From NCBI GenBank assembly GCA_014138095.1, contig JACGXE010000003.1, forward strand, positions 248,001 to 312,000: a DNA stretch of 64,000 nucleotides. Direction: 5' to 3'. Of the stretch, positions 39,041 through 47,681 are shown piece after piece. The notes beneath the pieces were generated by a model. It was not told where the DNA came from. It searched no databases and was given only the letters and a program-made list of their open reading frames with translations. Each line of letters begins with the position of its first letter. The first letter of the stretch is position 1. This DNA comes from Ochrobactrum sp. RH2CCR150. GTDB taxonomy: Bacteria > Pseudomonadota > Alphaproteobacteria > Rhizobiales > Rhizobiaceae. The position numbers and the translations under genes are program-made.

Positions 39041-39117
39041 TCTGTGGTTCCTGTAGCTCTAGATTTAGTTCTCACAGCTTCAGACGGAAAATCTGTAACT
39101 GCTGGTCGGGAATGAAA

Positions 39118-39154
39118 CGGCCCGGAAGGTTTTGTTTTGGCGGCTCCCGGGCCG
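39118..39154 (-). terminator. Hairpin between purC and purS
   Basis: CGGCCCGG (39118-39125) pairs with CCGGGCCG (39147-39154), with a 21-base loop. There is no T run, so it may only attenuate or stabilise the purC-purS transcript. Confidence 0.4.
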
Positions 39155-39160
39155 ATCAGA

Positions 39161-39925
39161 TTACTTCACAAGCACGGGGCCCGAAGGACGGGGCGAGTCA
39201 TTCTCGTTCATGATGCCGAGACGGCGTGCCACTTCCTGATAGGCCTCGACCAGTCCGCCCATATCGCGGCGGAAGCGGTCCTTGTCGAGCTTGTCATTGG
39301 TGTTGATATCCCAAAGACGAGCCGAGTCCGGGGAGATTTCGTCGGCGACGACGATACGCATCATGTCGCCTTCCCACAGACGGCCGCATTCGATCTTGAA
39401 GTCGACAAGCTGAATGCCAACGCCAAGGAACAGGCCGGAGAGGAAGTCGTTGACGCGGATGGCAAGCGCCATGATGTCATCGATTTCCTGCGGGCTGGCC
39501 CAGCCGAATGCGGTGATGTGTTCTTCCGTGACCAACGGGTCTTCGAGCGCATCGGCCTTGTAATAAAACTCGATGATCGAGCGCGGCAAAACAGTGCCTT
39601 CTTCGATCCCGAGGCGCTTGGACAGCGAACCGGCTGCAACATTGCGGATCACGACTTCCAGCGGAATGATTTCCACTTCCTTGATCAACTGCTCACGCAT
39701 GTTGAGACGGCGGATGAAGTGGGTTGGAATTCCGATGCGGTTCAGCTGGGTAAAAATATATTCGGAAATGCGGTTGTTGATGACACCCTTTCCGTCCACG
39801 ACTTCGTGCTTTTTCTTGTTGAACGCGGTTGCATCGTCCTTGAAGAACTGGACCAGCGTTCCTGGCTCGGGGCCTTCGTAAAGAATCTTGGCCTTGCCCT
39901 CGTAAATACGGCGGCGACGGTTCAT
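39161..39925 (-). CDS. purC: Phosphoribosylaminoimidazole-succinocarboxamide synthase
   Basis: PurC (254 aa) couples CAIR with aspartate, using ATP, to make SAICAR. The N-terminal [19 protein letters not shown] and the ATP-loop and substrate motifs [10 protein letters not shown] and [13 protein letters not shown] are intact. It is the first gene of the minus-strand purC-purS-purQ group. The 355-base gap upstream contains a palindromic repeat and the divergent ATPase-inhibitor gene. Confidence 0.96.
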   Translation of the reverse strand: MNRRRRIYEGKAKILYEGPEPGTLVQFFKDDATAFNKKKHEVVDGKGVINNRISEYIFTQLNRIGIPTHFIRRLNMREQLIKEVEIIPLEVVIRNVAAGSLSKRLGIEEGTVLPRSIIEFYYKADALEDPLVTEEHITAFGWASPQEIDDIMALAIRVNDFLSGLFLGVGIQLVDFKIECGRLWEGDMMRIVVADEISPDSARLWDINTNDKLDKDRFRRDMGGLVEAYQEVARRLGIMNENDSPRPSGPVLVK

Positions 39926-40280
39926 GGCTTTTCTCGGATTTCCATATCTATGGTGATCGGCTCTAAGCCGCTATTCTCGCGGGCTACCTATAGCAAATAA
40001 GGGGTTTTAACAATCCTGCTTCGTGCCCGTTCCCCCGTTTTCGGTGTTTCCAGAGCGCCTTTCGATCTGATTGCATAAGATAGGCGCTCAATCCTTGGTT
40101 TTGGCGCGCATCCTTTCCGAAAACTGTTTCCCACTTTTCGGGATGCGTTTTAGTGCAAGATTATAGACGAGCTGCAAGAAATTGATTTGCCGCTCTTGTA
40201 TAATCTTGCGCCCCTTGCCAGCTTTAGGCAAGGGATCGGTAACGATCTCTTCCTACTGGGAATTTTTGGGAGTTTTGTGA
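39926..40280. other. Divergent gap between purC and the ATPase inhibitor gene
   Basis: The gap contains the second copy of the bipartite repeat (40053-40147), then a perfect 11-bp inverted repeat GCAAGATTATA/TATAATCTTGC (40155-40165 and 40199-40209), and a hairpin CCCTTGCC/GGCAAGGG (40212-40234). Each arm of the 11-bp repeat presents TATAAT pointing outward, so it may hold the -10 boxes of two divergent promoters. No gene is seen. Confidence 0.6.
40053..40147 (-). repeat. Bipartite palindromic intergenic repeat, copy 2
   Basis: Read on the minus strand: a core hairpin with CGCATCC/GGATGCG outer arms (40107-40113 and 40141-40147) and CCGAAAA/TTTTCGG inner arms, then after 17 bases a satellite hairpin GAGCGCCT/AGGCGCTC (40053-40060 and 40082-40089). 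The two-part layout equals that of the copy at 11246-11353, though the satellite stem has different bases that still pair. Confidence 0.78.
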
Positions 40281-40604
40281 ATGACGACAGGTATGGATGA
40301 TCGCCGCGATGCTTTCGAAAAGAAATTCGCACATGATGCTGATTTACGCTTCAAGGCCGAAGCGCGCCGCAACAAGCTTCTCGGATTGTGGGCTGCCGAA
40401 CGTCTTGGCAAGAAGGATAGCGAGGCTGAAGCCTATGCCCGCGATGTCGTAGCAGCCGATTTTATCGAGGCCGGTGACGATGATGTGTTTCGCAAGATCC
40501 GCGCCGATTTCGATGAGGCAGGCCTCACCGAAAGTGATGAAACGATCCGCGGGAAGATGCTGCTATTCCTGGAGGAAGCGCTCCGCCAGATACAGCAGGA
40601 TTAA
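40281..40604 (+). CDS. DUF1476 protein, F1-ATPase zeta-type inhibitor
   Basis: A 107-residue helical protein of the DUF1476 family, which includes the zeta subunit that inhibits ATP hydrolysis by F1-ATPase in Paracoccus and related alphaproteobacteria. The conserved N-terminal DRRDAFEKKFAHDADLRFKAEARRNKLLGLWAA carries the inhibitory helix in its first 19 residues or so (quoted parts start at residue 7), and the later AGDDDVFRKIRADF is also typical. ATG 40281 follows GGGAG; ATG 40293 is possible. Rhizobial members can be weak inhibitors, so activity should not be assumed. It is followed by a strong terminator. Confidence 0.88.
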   Translation: MTTGMDDRRDAFEKKFAHDADLRFKAEARRNKLLGLWAAERLGKKDSEAEAYARDVVAADFIEAGDDDVFRKIRADFDEAGLTESDETIRGKMLLFLEEALRQIQQD

Positions 40605-40610
40605 GATCAT

Positions 40611-40649
40611 GGGGTGGAAGTGCTGATGACACTTCCACCCCTTCTTTTT
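40611..40649 (+). terminator. Terminator after the ATPase inhibitor gene
   Basis: A perfect 12-bp stem GGGGTGGAAGTG/CACTTCCACCCC with a 7-base loop, followed by TTCTTTTT. Confidence 0.92.
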
Positions 40650-40725
40650 GTTTGCCTGCCACGACGAAATGTCATTTATGAAATATCAGATGTGAAATGC
40701 CCGTTCTGAAATAAAGGAAATCCCT

Positions 40726-41487
40726 ATGTCGTTGTCTTCGCGTTTGCGTGCCGGTGAAACCGTTCTCTCGGCGTGGTCGTCGCTTCCTGAGCCGCTGACG
40801 GTTGAAATCCTTGCCCATACGGCCTTCGACGCTGTCACGCTGGACATGCAACATGGCGGTCATGACGAGGCAAGTGTGCTGCGCAGCGTGGGTCTTGTTC
40901 TGAATGCGGGAAAGCCGCCGGTGGTGCGTATTCCCGTCGGTCGCTTCGATATGGCGAGCCGCGCACTGGATTTCGGCGCACAGGCTGTGATTGCTCCGAT
41001 GATCAATTCGGCCGAAGATGCGCGCAAGTTTGCAGCCTCCATGAAATATCCGCCGGTGGGCGAACGTTCATGGGGCGTTTTCCGCGCCAATGCCGATTAT
41101 GGCACGCCCGGCTCCAATGATTATCTGACCACGGCAAATCAGGATACGCTGGCTTTCGCGATGATTGAAACACGCGACGCCTATGATGCGCTGGACGCCA
41201 TTCTCGATGTGCGCGGCATTGACGGCGTATTTGTGGGCCCGGCGGATTTCTCGATTGCCTGGAGCAACGGACGCGAAGCCAATCCGAATTCTGACGCTAT
41301 CATCGAGCCGATCAGCAATATTGCGCGCAAGGCTGCTGCTGCGGGCAAGATCGCGGGCATCTACTCGCCGTCGCCAGAATTTGCACGACGCTATATCCCG
41401 CTTGGTTTCCGCTTTGTGACCGTCAGCAATGAAGGCGGCTATCTGCGCCTTGCCGCGCAGAAGCTGGTGGAAACTGTTCGCGCCTGA
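40726..41487 (+). CDS. HpcH/HpaI-type aldolase
   Basis: A 253-residue class II, metal-dependent pyruvate aldolase of the HpcH/HpaI (2-keto-3-deoxy acid aldolase) family. The catalytic histidine region is DMQHGGHDE, arginine lies in VVRIPVG, and the metal ligands are the glutamate of MIETRDAYD and the aspartate of VFVGPADFS. The natural substrate may be a sugar-acid or aromatic-degradation intermediate and cannot be settled. ATG 40726 follows AAAGGAAATCCCT. It forms a single-gene unit with terminators at both ends. Confidence 0.9.
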   Translation: MSLSSRLRAGETVLSAWSSLPEPLTVEILAHTAFDAVTLDMQHGGHDEASVLRSVGLVLNAGKPPVVRIPVGRFDMASRALDFGAQAVIAPMINSAEDARKFAASMKYPPVGERSWGVFRANADYGTPGSNDYLTTANQDTLAFAMIETRDAYDALDAILDVRGIDGVFVGPADFSIAWSNGREANPNSDAIIEPISNIARKAAAAGKIAGIYSPSPEFARRYIPLGFRFVTVSNEGGYLRLAAQKLVETVRA

Positions 41488-41512
41488 CTCCGGTCCAGAT
41501 CGTTGAATAGAG

Positions 41513-41541
41513 AAAAGGCGGGTTTGAAACCCGCCTTTTTC
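41513..41541. terminator. Bidirectional terminator
   Basis: AAAAGGCGGG/CCCGCCTTTT with loop TTTGAAA, and A and T runs on both sides. It separates the convergent aldolase and hydrolase genes. Confidence 0.88.
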
Positions 41542-42117
41542 TCAGTGTTGTTTTGGTGCCTGGAGTTGCGTCATGAACTCCGCAAACACCATCGAGCCTT
41601 CCGGCCAAGGGCCGTGGCCTGAATCCGAGTTGATATGACCGGACTCGCCTGCATCGATCAGCATCGCGCCCCAATCCTTCACGACCTCTTCGGCAGCTTC
41701 GAAGCTCGAGAAAGGATCATTGCGGCTTACGACCGTGATCGTCGGGAAGGGCAGTCGCTCGCGCGGATAGGGACCAAAGGTCATCAGATGCTTCGGCCGA
41801 ATGCTCTCATTCGAGACATCCGGCGGCGCGACGAAAAACGCGCCTGCGATCTTGTGCTGGATGAGCGGCATAGCGTGCAAGGCTGCGGCTACACCCAGAG
41901 AATGCGCAACCAGCACGATGGGCTTTGTTGCGGCATTCGCAGCCTTGACCACTTCGCCGACCCAGTCGTCGCGCACTGGCTTTGACCATTCGGCCTGCTG
42001 AACACGGCGCGCGGTCGAGAGTTTGCTCTCCCAGCGGGTCTGCCAGTGGTCCGGGCCGGAATTGGTATAGCCGGGAATAATGAGGATATCTGCGTCTTTG
42101 ACTTTCATAGCCCCCAT
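41542..42117 (-). CDS. RBBP9/YdeN-type alpha/beta hydrolase
   Basis: A 191-residue serine hydrolase of the RBBP9/YdeN family. The start ILIIPGYTNSGPDHWQTRWE is typical, the nucleophile is in VLVAHSLGV, the acid is likely in SRNDPFSS and the histidine lies in SGHINSDSG. The substrate is unknown. ATG 42117 has AAGG eight bases upstream, while ATG 42108 (MKVKDAD) is an alternative. It is divergent from the VOC gene with 149 bases between. Confidence 0.88.
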   Translation of the reverse strand: MGAMKVKDADILIIPGYTNSGPDHWQTRWESKLSTARRVQQAEWSKPVRDDWVGEVVKAANAATKPIVLVAHSLGVAAALHAMPLIQHKIAGAFFVAPPDVSNESIRPKHLMTFGPYPRERLPFPTITVVSRNDPFSSFEAAEEVVKDWGAMLIDAGESGHINSDSGHGPWPEGSMVFAEFMTQLQAPKQH

Positions 42118-42266
42118 TTAGATCGCCTTCATCAGTTCTTCAAGCTCCTCGACGTGCCGCAAAGCGAATGCGAATGATGAACAGCCTGTTCGCAGATCGC
42201 GATCTTGTGAACGATGCAGCAAACAGCGATGTTTAGGGCAACAGAACGCGAAGGAGAGCATAGGCC

Positions 42267-43223
42267 ATGACAATCAGCAGACGTTCGGTGCTTGGCGCTA
42301 CGGGAGCTGCTGTGATGGCCGGTATATTGCCCGCGCGTGCAGACATGCCGTCGAAGGAGAATGATATGACACAGCAATTGAAGACGCCGGTCACCGAAAC
42401 GACCCGTCCTGTTGCACCGCTTCCATTTGCGATGACCGCACCGATGCGCGTGGCGCGCATTGGTCTCAAGGCGCGCGACGCGGAAACGCTGGCTGAATAT
42501 TACCGTGATGTCGTTGGCCTGCGCGAAATGAGCCGCCGTGGCGCATCCATCGTGCTTGGGGCCGGTGATCGCGAACTGATGGAAATCGAACAGTTCTCTG
42601 CTGCTCGTCCTGATGATCCGCGCAGCGCCGGTCTTTATCACACCGCATTCTTGCTGCCGACCCGTGGCGATCTGGCGCGCTGGTCGCGCCGGGCTATCGA
42701 CAAGCAATTGCCGGTTGTCGGCGCCTCGGACCACGATGTCAGCGAAGCCATTTACCTGACTGACCCGGAAGGGAACGGCATCGAGATTTATTCCGACCGC
42801 CCGCATGAAAAGTGGCAGTGGAACGGTGACCGCGTGAACATGGGCACGGAAGCGCTCGATGTGCGCGGCTTGCTGGATGTCATCAAGACGGAAGGCGGCG
42901 AATGGACCGGCGCGCCGCAAAACACGGTCGTTGGCCACGTGCACCTGCGCGTCGGTAACGCCCATGAGGCCGAAACCTTCTGGCACAATGAACTTGGGCT
43001 GGAAACGGTGCAGACCTATGGCGACCGGGCTGTGTTCATGTCCACCGGGCGATACCACCACCATATCGCGGCCAATGCCTGGCAGAGCGCCGGTGCCGGA
43101 AAGCGTGATACGGATCGGACAGGCCTTGCCTGGGTCGAGCTGGAGGATACGCGCGGCGGCGACAACAGTTCCTTCGTCGATCCCTGGGGCAATGTGGTCA
43201 ACACCATCAAGACCAAGGCTTGA
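42267..43223 (+). CDS. VOC family protein (glyoxalase/extradiol dioxygenase fold)
   Basis: A protein of 318 residues from ATG 42267, or 285 from ATG 42366. Two VOC modules are visible (about 60-165 and 200-315), with metal-type histidines in GLYHTAFLLP and VVGHVHLRVG and acidic ends in NGIEIYSD. The arrangement resembles catechol-2,3-dioxygenase-like CatE proteins. The longer form begins with a twin-arginine signal (SRRSVLG followed by a hydrophobic stretch and ARA), unusual for this family. Both starts have AAGGAG upstream. The C-terminus is followed by a strong terminator. Confidence 0.85.
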   Translation: MTISRRSVLGATGAAVMAGILPARADMPSKENDMTQQLKTPVTETTRPVAPLPFAMTAPMRVARIGLKARDAETLAEYYRDVVGLREMSRRGASIVLGAGDRELMEIEQFSAARPDDPRSAGLYHTAFLLPTRGDLARWSRRAIDKQLPVVGASDHDVSEAIYLTDPEGNGIEIYSDRPHEKWQWNGDRVNMGTEALDVRGLLDVIKTEGGEWTGAPQNTVVGHVHLRVGNAHEAETFWHNELGLETVQTYGDRAVFMSTGRYHHHIAANAWQSAGAGKRDTDRTGLAWVELEDTRGGDNSSFVDPWGNVVNTIKTKA

Positions 43224-43244
43224 AAGTTAAGCTAGTCTAAAAAT

Positions 43245-43282
43245 AAAAAGCCCCATGTTTACAAAAGCATGGGGCTTTTTTT
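43245..43282 (+). terminator. Terminator after the VOC gene
   Basis: A perfect 13-bp stem AAAAAGCCCCATG/CATGGGGCTTTTT with a 10-base loop and additional T residues. Confidence 0.92.
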
Positions 43283-43340
43283 AATGTGAAAAAATGACTT
43301 GAAGGGTGATCGTTTCAGATCAGTCGAACACTTGTTGTCC

Positions 43341-43470
43341 CCCTCATCCTGAGCAGGTGCGAAGCACCGTGTCGAAGGGCGAGGGCAGACGCTTTGCTTG
43401 TTTCCCTCTCCTTCGATCCTTCGGAATCTCAGGATGATGCGCCGTTTTCAACGGCTCCTCAGGATGAGGG
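43341..43470. repeat. Palindromic intergenic repeat before purB
   Basis: CCCTCATCCTGAG (43341-43353) is the exact reverse complement of CTCAGGATGAGGG (43458-43470). Inside lie a second complementary pair, TCGAAGGGCGAGGG (43372-43385) and CCCTCTCCTTCGA (43404-43416), with small mismatches, and a GCCGTTTTCAACGGC hairpin. This is the type of CTCATCCTGAG-containing repeat common between rhizobial genes. It lies at the 3' side of purB. Confidence 0.75.
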
Positions 43471-43499
43471 AAACGGCAGCGCCAGAACCTAAATCTTCC

Positions 43500-44801
43500 T
43501 TAGCCGAAGACGCGCTTGAAAATCGTGTCCACATGCTTGGTGTGATAGCCGAGATCGAACTTCTCGCGGATTTGCTCTTCGGAGAGGGCTGCGCGCACTT
43601 CCGCGTCGCCGAGCAGTTCTTCGAGGAAGTCTGCACCCTGTTCCCAGACCTTCATGGCGTTGCGCTGCACCAGACGATAAGCGTCTTCGCGCGACACGCC
43701 AGCCTGCGTCAGTGCCAGCAGAACGCGCTGCGAATGCACCAGACCGCGGAACTTATTCATGTTTTTCAGCATGTTGTCCGGATAGATCACCAGCTTTTCG
43801 ACAACGCCAGCCAGACGGTTGAGCGCGAAGTCGAGCGTGATGGTTGTGTCCGGGCCAATAGCACGCTCGACACTCGAATGCGAAATATCGCGTTCGTGCC
43901 AGAGCGCAACGTTTTCCATGGCAGGCGTGACCGACATGCGCACGAGACGGGCGAGGCCGGTCAGGTTTTCTGTCAAAACCGGGTTGCGCTTATGCGGCAT
44001 GGCCGATGAACCCTTCTGGCCCGGAGAGAAGAACTCTTCGGCTTCCAGAACTTCAGTGCGCTGCATGTGGCGGATTTCGATAGCGACATTTTCGATGGAC
44101 GAGGCGATGACGCCGAGTGTCGCGAAGAACATCGCATGGCGGTCGCGCGGGATAACCTGCGTGGAAACCGGTTCGGCTTCGAGGCCAAGCTTGGCGCAGA
44201 CATATTCCTCAACGCGCGGATCGATATTTGCAAAAGTGCCGACCGCGCCGGAAATTGCGCCGGTTGCGATTTCTGCACGGGCTGCGACGAGACGAGTGCG
44301 GTTGCGCTGCATTTCTGCATAGAAACGCGCGAAGGTGAGGCCCATCGTGGTCGGTTCGGCGTGAATACCGTGGCTGCGACCGATGCGTACCGTGTCCTTA
44401 TGTTCGAAAGCGCGGGTCTTCAGCGCGGTCAGAACGCGGTCCATGTCGGCGAGCAGCAAATCGGCAGCGCGCACCAGCTGGACGTTGAGCGTGGTGTCGA
44501 GCACATCCGACGAGGTCATGCCCTGATGCACGAAGCGGCTGTCCGGGCCAATGAATTCAGCAAGATGGGTCAGGAAGGCGATGACGTCATGCTTGGTGAC
44601 AGCTTCGATTTCGTCGATGCGAGCGACGTCAAATTTCGCCACGCTACCCTTTTCCCAGATGGTCTTGGCGGCTTCCTTCGGGATGACGCCCAGTTCGGCC
44701 AGCGCTTCGCAAGCATAGGCTTCGATCTCGAACCAGATACGGAATTTCGTCTCTGGGGACCAGATAGCGACCATTTCAGGCCGGGAATAGCGCGGGATCA
44801 T
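43500..44801 (-). CDS. purB: Adenylosuccinate lyase
   Basis: PurB (433 aa) cleaves SAICAR to AICAR and adenylosuccinate to AMP. The fumarase/aspartase signature GSSAMPHKRNP is clear, with SRFVHQGMTSSD and GRSHGIHAEPTTMGL, which hold the catalytic histidines, also intact. ATG 44801 (MIPRYSRP) follows AGGA; a TTG two codons earlier is also open. Together with purC, purS, purQ and purL it makes most of a scattered purine cluster. Confidence 0.97.
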   Translation of the reverse strand: MIPRYSRPEMVAIWSPETKFRIWFEIEAYACEALAELGVIPKEAAKTIWEKGSVAKFDVARIDEIEAVTKHDVIAFLTHLAEFIGPDSRFVHQGMTSSDVLDTTLNVQLVRAADLLLADMDRVLTALKTRAFEHKDTVRIGRSHGIHAEPTTMGLTFARFYAEMQRNRTRLVAARAEIATGAISGAVGTFANIDPRVEEYVCAKLGLEAEPVSTQVIPRDRHAMFFATLGVIASSIENVAIEIRHMQRTEVLEAEEFFSPGQKGSSAMPHKRNPVLTENLTGLARLVRMSVTPAMENVALWHERDISHSSVERAIGPDTTITLDFALNRLAGVVEKLVIYPDNMLKNMNKFRGLVHSQRVLLALTQAGVSREDAYRLVQRNAMKVWEQGADFLEELLGDAEVRAALSEEQIREKFDLGYHTKHVDTIFKRVFG

Positions 44802-44897
44802 TGGCAAATCCTGTTTTGGCGGCCCGGTTGCGGGCCGCAGGTCTTGGGAAATTGGGATAGGCGCGGTTTAGCAGAGGTGAGGCCTCTGCTCAACGCC

Positions 44898-45572
44898 TTA
44901 ACAGCGCGCAGCTTCGGCGGCAGCGCGGATTGCCTGAATGTTGGCACGGTAGGATTCGACCGAATTGCCTTTGTAGACAGCCGATCCGGCGACGAGAATA
45001 TTCGCGCCTGCTGCGACAACCAAACCTGCGGTTTCCGGCGTCACGCCACCGTCGACTTCAATGTCGATCGGCCGGTCGCCGACCATGTCACGGACGCGCT
45101 TGATCTTGTCGAGCATCGGGTGGATGAACTTCTGGCCACCGAAACCCGGATTGACGGTCATGACGAGGATCAGATCGACATCATCCAGAATATTGGTGAT
45201 GGCTTCAACTGGAGTCGCCGGGTTGAGCGCGATACCGGCTTTCTTGCCGAGCGCGCGGATCGATTGCAGCGAACGATGCGTATGCGGACCGGCTTCGGCG
45301 TGAACCGTGATCAGGTCACAGCCTGCTTCGGCAAAGGGTTCCAGATAAGGATCGCACGGCGCGATCATCAGATGCGCGTCGAAGAATGCCTTGGTGCGCG
45401 GGCGGATCGCCTTTACCACCTGCGGGCCAAACGTGATGTTTGGCACGAAATGTCCATCCATGACATCGATGTGGACCCAGTCGGCACCGGCTTCCAGCAC
45501 GGCATCAACTTCTTCGCCAAGACGGGCGAAGTCGGCAGAAAGAATGGACGGGGCAATGGCGATGGGGCGCAT
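44898..45572 (-). CDS. rpe: Ribulose-phosphate 3-epimerase
   Basis: Rpe (224 aa) interconverts ribulose-5-phosphate and xylulose-5-phosphate. The TIM-barrel motifs [27 protein letters not shown] with metal His/Asp, [10 protein letters not shown] and IEVDGGV are intact. The frame is open far upstream into the next gene, but ATG 45572 follows AAGGAGACTATCGCC and gives the normal length. It lies 97 bases upstream of purB and may be co-transcribed. Confidence 0.96.
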   Translation of the reverse strand: MRPIAIAPSILSADFARLGEEVDAVLEAGADWVHIDVMDGHFVPNITFGPQVVKAIRPRTKAFFDAHLMIAPCDPYLEPFAEAGCDLITVHAEAGPHTHRSLQSIRALGKKAGIALNPATPVEAITNILDDVDLILVMTVNPGFGGQKFIHPMLDKIKRVRDMVGDRPIDIEVDGGVTPETAGLVVAAGANILVAGSAVYKGNSVESYRANIQAIRAAAEAARC

Positions 45573-45627
45573 GGCGATAGTCTCCTTGGCAGCGTGGCTT
45601 GCCCGTATCATATGAACAGCAAAAATC

Positions 45628-46554
45628 CTATCCCCAGCGCTTGTGGAACCACATCCACTGGCCCGGATATTCGCGGACCCATTGCTCGACCGTGTCGTTG
45701 AGCAATTGCGCCGTGGCGTCAATATCGATCTGGCCCTTGTCGTCGCGGGGTAGTTCCATGCGCTCATAGAGTTCAAGCCGGTAGCGTCCGCCGGGCAGGC
45801 GGATGCAGCGCGCCGGATAGACATCGCAATCATACTGGCGGGCAAGCTTTGCCAGCAGCGGATTGGTTTTTACCGGCCGGTTGAAGAATGTCGACGGCAC
45901 ACCGCGTGAAAACTTCTGGTCGACGAGCATTCCGACATTGCCGCCATCACCCAGAATACCCGCCAGCGCCCAGGCAGCACCTGCCTTGGAAGGCACGAGA
46001 TGGCCCATATTGGTATGGCGGGCTTTCAGAACCTTGTTGGCGATATAGGGATTGTTCGGCGGGCGAAACAGCGCGGTGACATTCAGGCCGAATGTGGCGG
46101 CACAGATCGGCAGCAGTTCGAAATTGCCGGTATGCGCCGTGAAGAAGATATGCGGCTTCTTTTCATCGCGCAGGCGTTCGAAAATCGGAATGCCATCGAC
46201 TTCGATCAGGCCCGGCTTGGCAGCATGGGGATCGAAATCGAAGATCGCGTCGAGGAAAATATACTCTGCCAGAAGGCGCGCCATGGAATCCCACATGTCG
46301 CGCGCAATCACTTCGATCTCCGCGTCGCTCTTTTCAGGATAAGCCTTGCGCAGATTGTTGGTTGCGATCTTGTGGCGCGGCGTCAGCGGCCCGACGAGAC
46401 GGGCCACCTTGGCCGAAAAGCTGATGGCAGCCCTCGCTGGAAACAGGCGCAACAGGCCAAGCAGTACAAAAACGGCCTGAGCCCAGAGCCAGTAATTGAA
46501 CTGCTTCAGCTTGCGCGACCAGCGAAAGAGCAGGAGCTTCAGTTTGAACATCAT
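45628..46554 (-). CDS. lpxXL: Lipid A very-long-chain acyltransferase (HtrB/LpxL family)
   Basis: A 308-residue inner-membrane lysophospholipid/lipid A acyltransferase. A signal-anchor helix (about 18-38) is followed by the HX4E catalytic motif in [11 protein letters not shown], then FRPPNNPYI and [15 protein letters not shown]. In rhizobia the gene at this position, LpxXL, transfers 27-hydroxyoctacosanoate from AcpXL to lipid A. The neighbouring acpXL, fabF and adh genes support this name over a simple lauroyltransferase. ATG 46554 gives MMFKLK; upstream frame overlaps adh and is not credible. Confidence 0.9.
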   Translation of the reverse strand: MMFKLKLLLFRWSRKLKQFNYWLWAQAVFVLLGLLRLFPARAAISFSAKVARLVGPLTPRHKIATNNLRKAYPEKSDAEIEVIARDMWDSMARLLAEYIFLDAIFDFDPHAAKPGLIEVDGIPIFERLRDEKKPHIFFTAHTGNFELLPICAATFGLNVTALFRPPNNPYIANKVLKARHTNMGHLVPSKAGAAWALAGILGDGGNVGMLVDQKFSRGVPSTFFNRPVKTNPLLAKLARQYDCDVYPARCIRLPGGRYRLELYERMELPRDDKGQIDIDATAQLLNDTVEQWVREYPGQWMWFHKRWG

Positions 46555-46568
46555 GACAGGGACAGGCT

Positions 46569-47597
46569 TCAGTCGATCTGGAGAATGATCTTGCCGAAGA
46601 CGTCGCGGCCTTCCATGCGCTTCAGGGCGGTGTCGATATCGTTGAAGCCGACCACCGTGTCGATGACCGGATGCACGATACCACGCGCCATTTTCTGCAT
46701 GGCATCGGCCATGTTTTCCATGCGGCAGCCGAAGGAACCCAGAATCTTGAGCTGCTGCTGGAACAGCTGCATCAGGTTCATGTTGGTCGAAACGCCCGAG
46801 GTTGAACCGCAGGTGACAAGACGCGCGCCGCGCTTCATGCAGAGCATTGAGCCGGCCCATGTGTCTGCGCCGACATGTTCGAAGACGACATCGACGCCCT
46901 TCTTCTTGGTCAGCTTGCGCACGACGCCTTCGAAGCGGTCCTCGCGATAGTTGATGACGTGATCTGCGCCGAGAGCCTTGGCCTTCTCGATCTTGTCGTC
47001 AGAACCGACTGTGGTGATGACCGTGCAGCCCATCTTCTTGGCAAGCTGGATCGCTGCCGAGCCGATGCCCGAGCCGCCAGCCTGGACGAGAACGGTTTCG
47101 CCCGGTTCCAGCTTGGCATTGTCGAACAGCATATGCTCGACCGTGCCAAAGGTCACGGGAGCAACGGCAGCACCGATGGCATCAACGCCGGGAGGTGCTG
47201 CCACGAGCAGGCGCGCCGGAAGGTTCACGGCTTCGCAGGCAAAACCGTCGAGATGGAAACCATGCACGCCGCCGACATGTTCGCACAGATTGTCACGGCC
47301 TTCGCGGCAGGCGCGGCAAAGGCCGCAGGTACGCGCACCATAGATCGAAACGAGCTGGCCGGGCAGCAGATTGGAAACACCAGGGCCAACAGCATCGACA
47401 ACGCCTGATGCTTCCGCGCCAATGACCAGCGGCATTTTGCGCTTGGCGAAAGCCATGCCGCGCCAGCCCCATACGTCAATATGGTTCAGCGCGACCGCCT
47501 TGATCTTGACCGTTACTTCGCCAAGGCCGGGAGGCGGAGGCGGTGCAATATCGGTGATTTCTAGGCGACGGTCGTCGAGAAGCTGCAAAGCGCGCAT
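46569..47597 (-). CDS. adh2XL: Zinc-type alcohol dehydrogenase of the VLCFA cluster
   Basis: A 342-residue medium-chain dehydrogenase/reductase. Structural-zinc cysteines are in CGLCRACREGRDNLC, and the nucleotide-binding motif is VLVQAGGSGIGSAAIQLA. A catalytic zinc site is not obvious, since GHE is replaced by GAEASG. In rhizobia the adh gene of the acpXL cluster is thought to act in making or oxidising the 27-hydroxy very-long-chain acyl group; its exact step is not settled. It lies 14 bases upstream of lpxXL. ATG 47597 follows AAAGGAATAGCCC. Confidence 0.88.
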   Translation of the reverse strand: MRALQLLDDRRLEITDIAPPPPPGLGEVTVKIKAVALNHIDVWGWRGMAFAKRKMPLVIGAEASGVVDAVGPGVSNLLPGQLVSIYGARTCGLCRACREGRDNLCEHVGGVHGFHLDGFACEAVNLPARLLVAAPPGVDAIGAAVAPVTFGTVEHMLFDNAKLEPGETVLVQAGGSGIGSAAIQLAKKMGCTVITTVGSDDKIEKAKALGADHVINYREDRFEGVVRKLTKKKGVDVVFEHVGADTWAGSMLCMKRGARLVTCGSTSGVSTNMNLMQLFQQQLKILGSFGCRMENMADAMQKMARGIVHPVIDTVVGFNDIDTALKRMEGRDVFGKIILQID

Positions 47598-47681
47598 GGG
47601 CTATTCCTTTCATGGCATGATCCCGGAGAGCTTCCGCCTTCCGGGATCATCAGGAAATTTTAAATTCATATTCCGGACGGA

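Noticed and set aside
44067..45701. A 544-codon plus-strand frame across purB and rpe
   Set aside because: It crosses two well-supported minus-strand genes and the gap between them; the translation has no motif.
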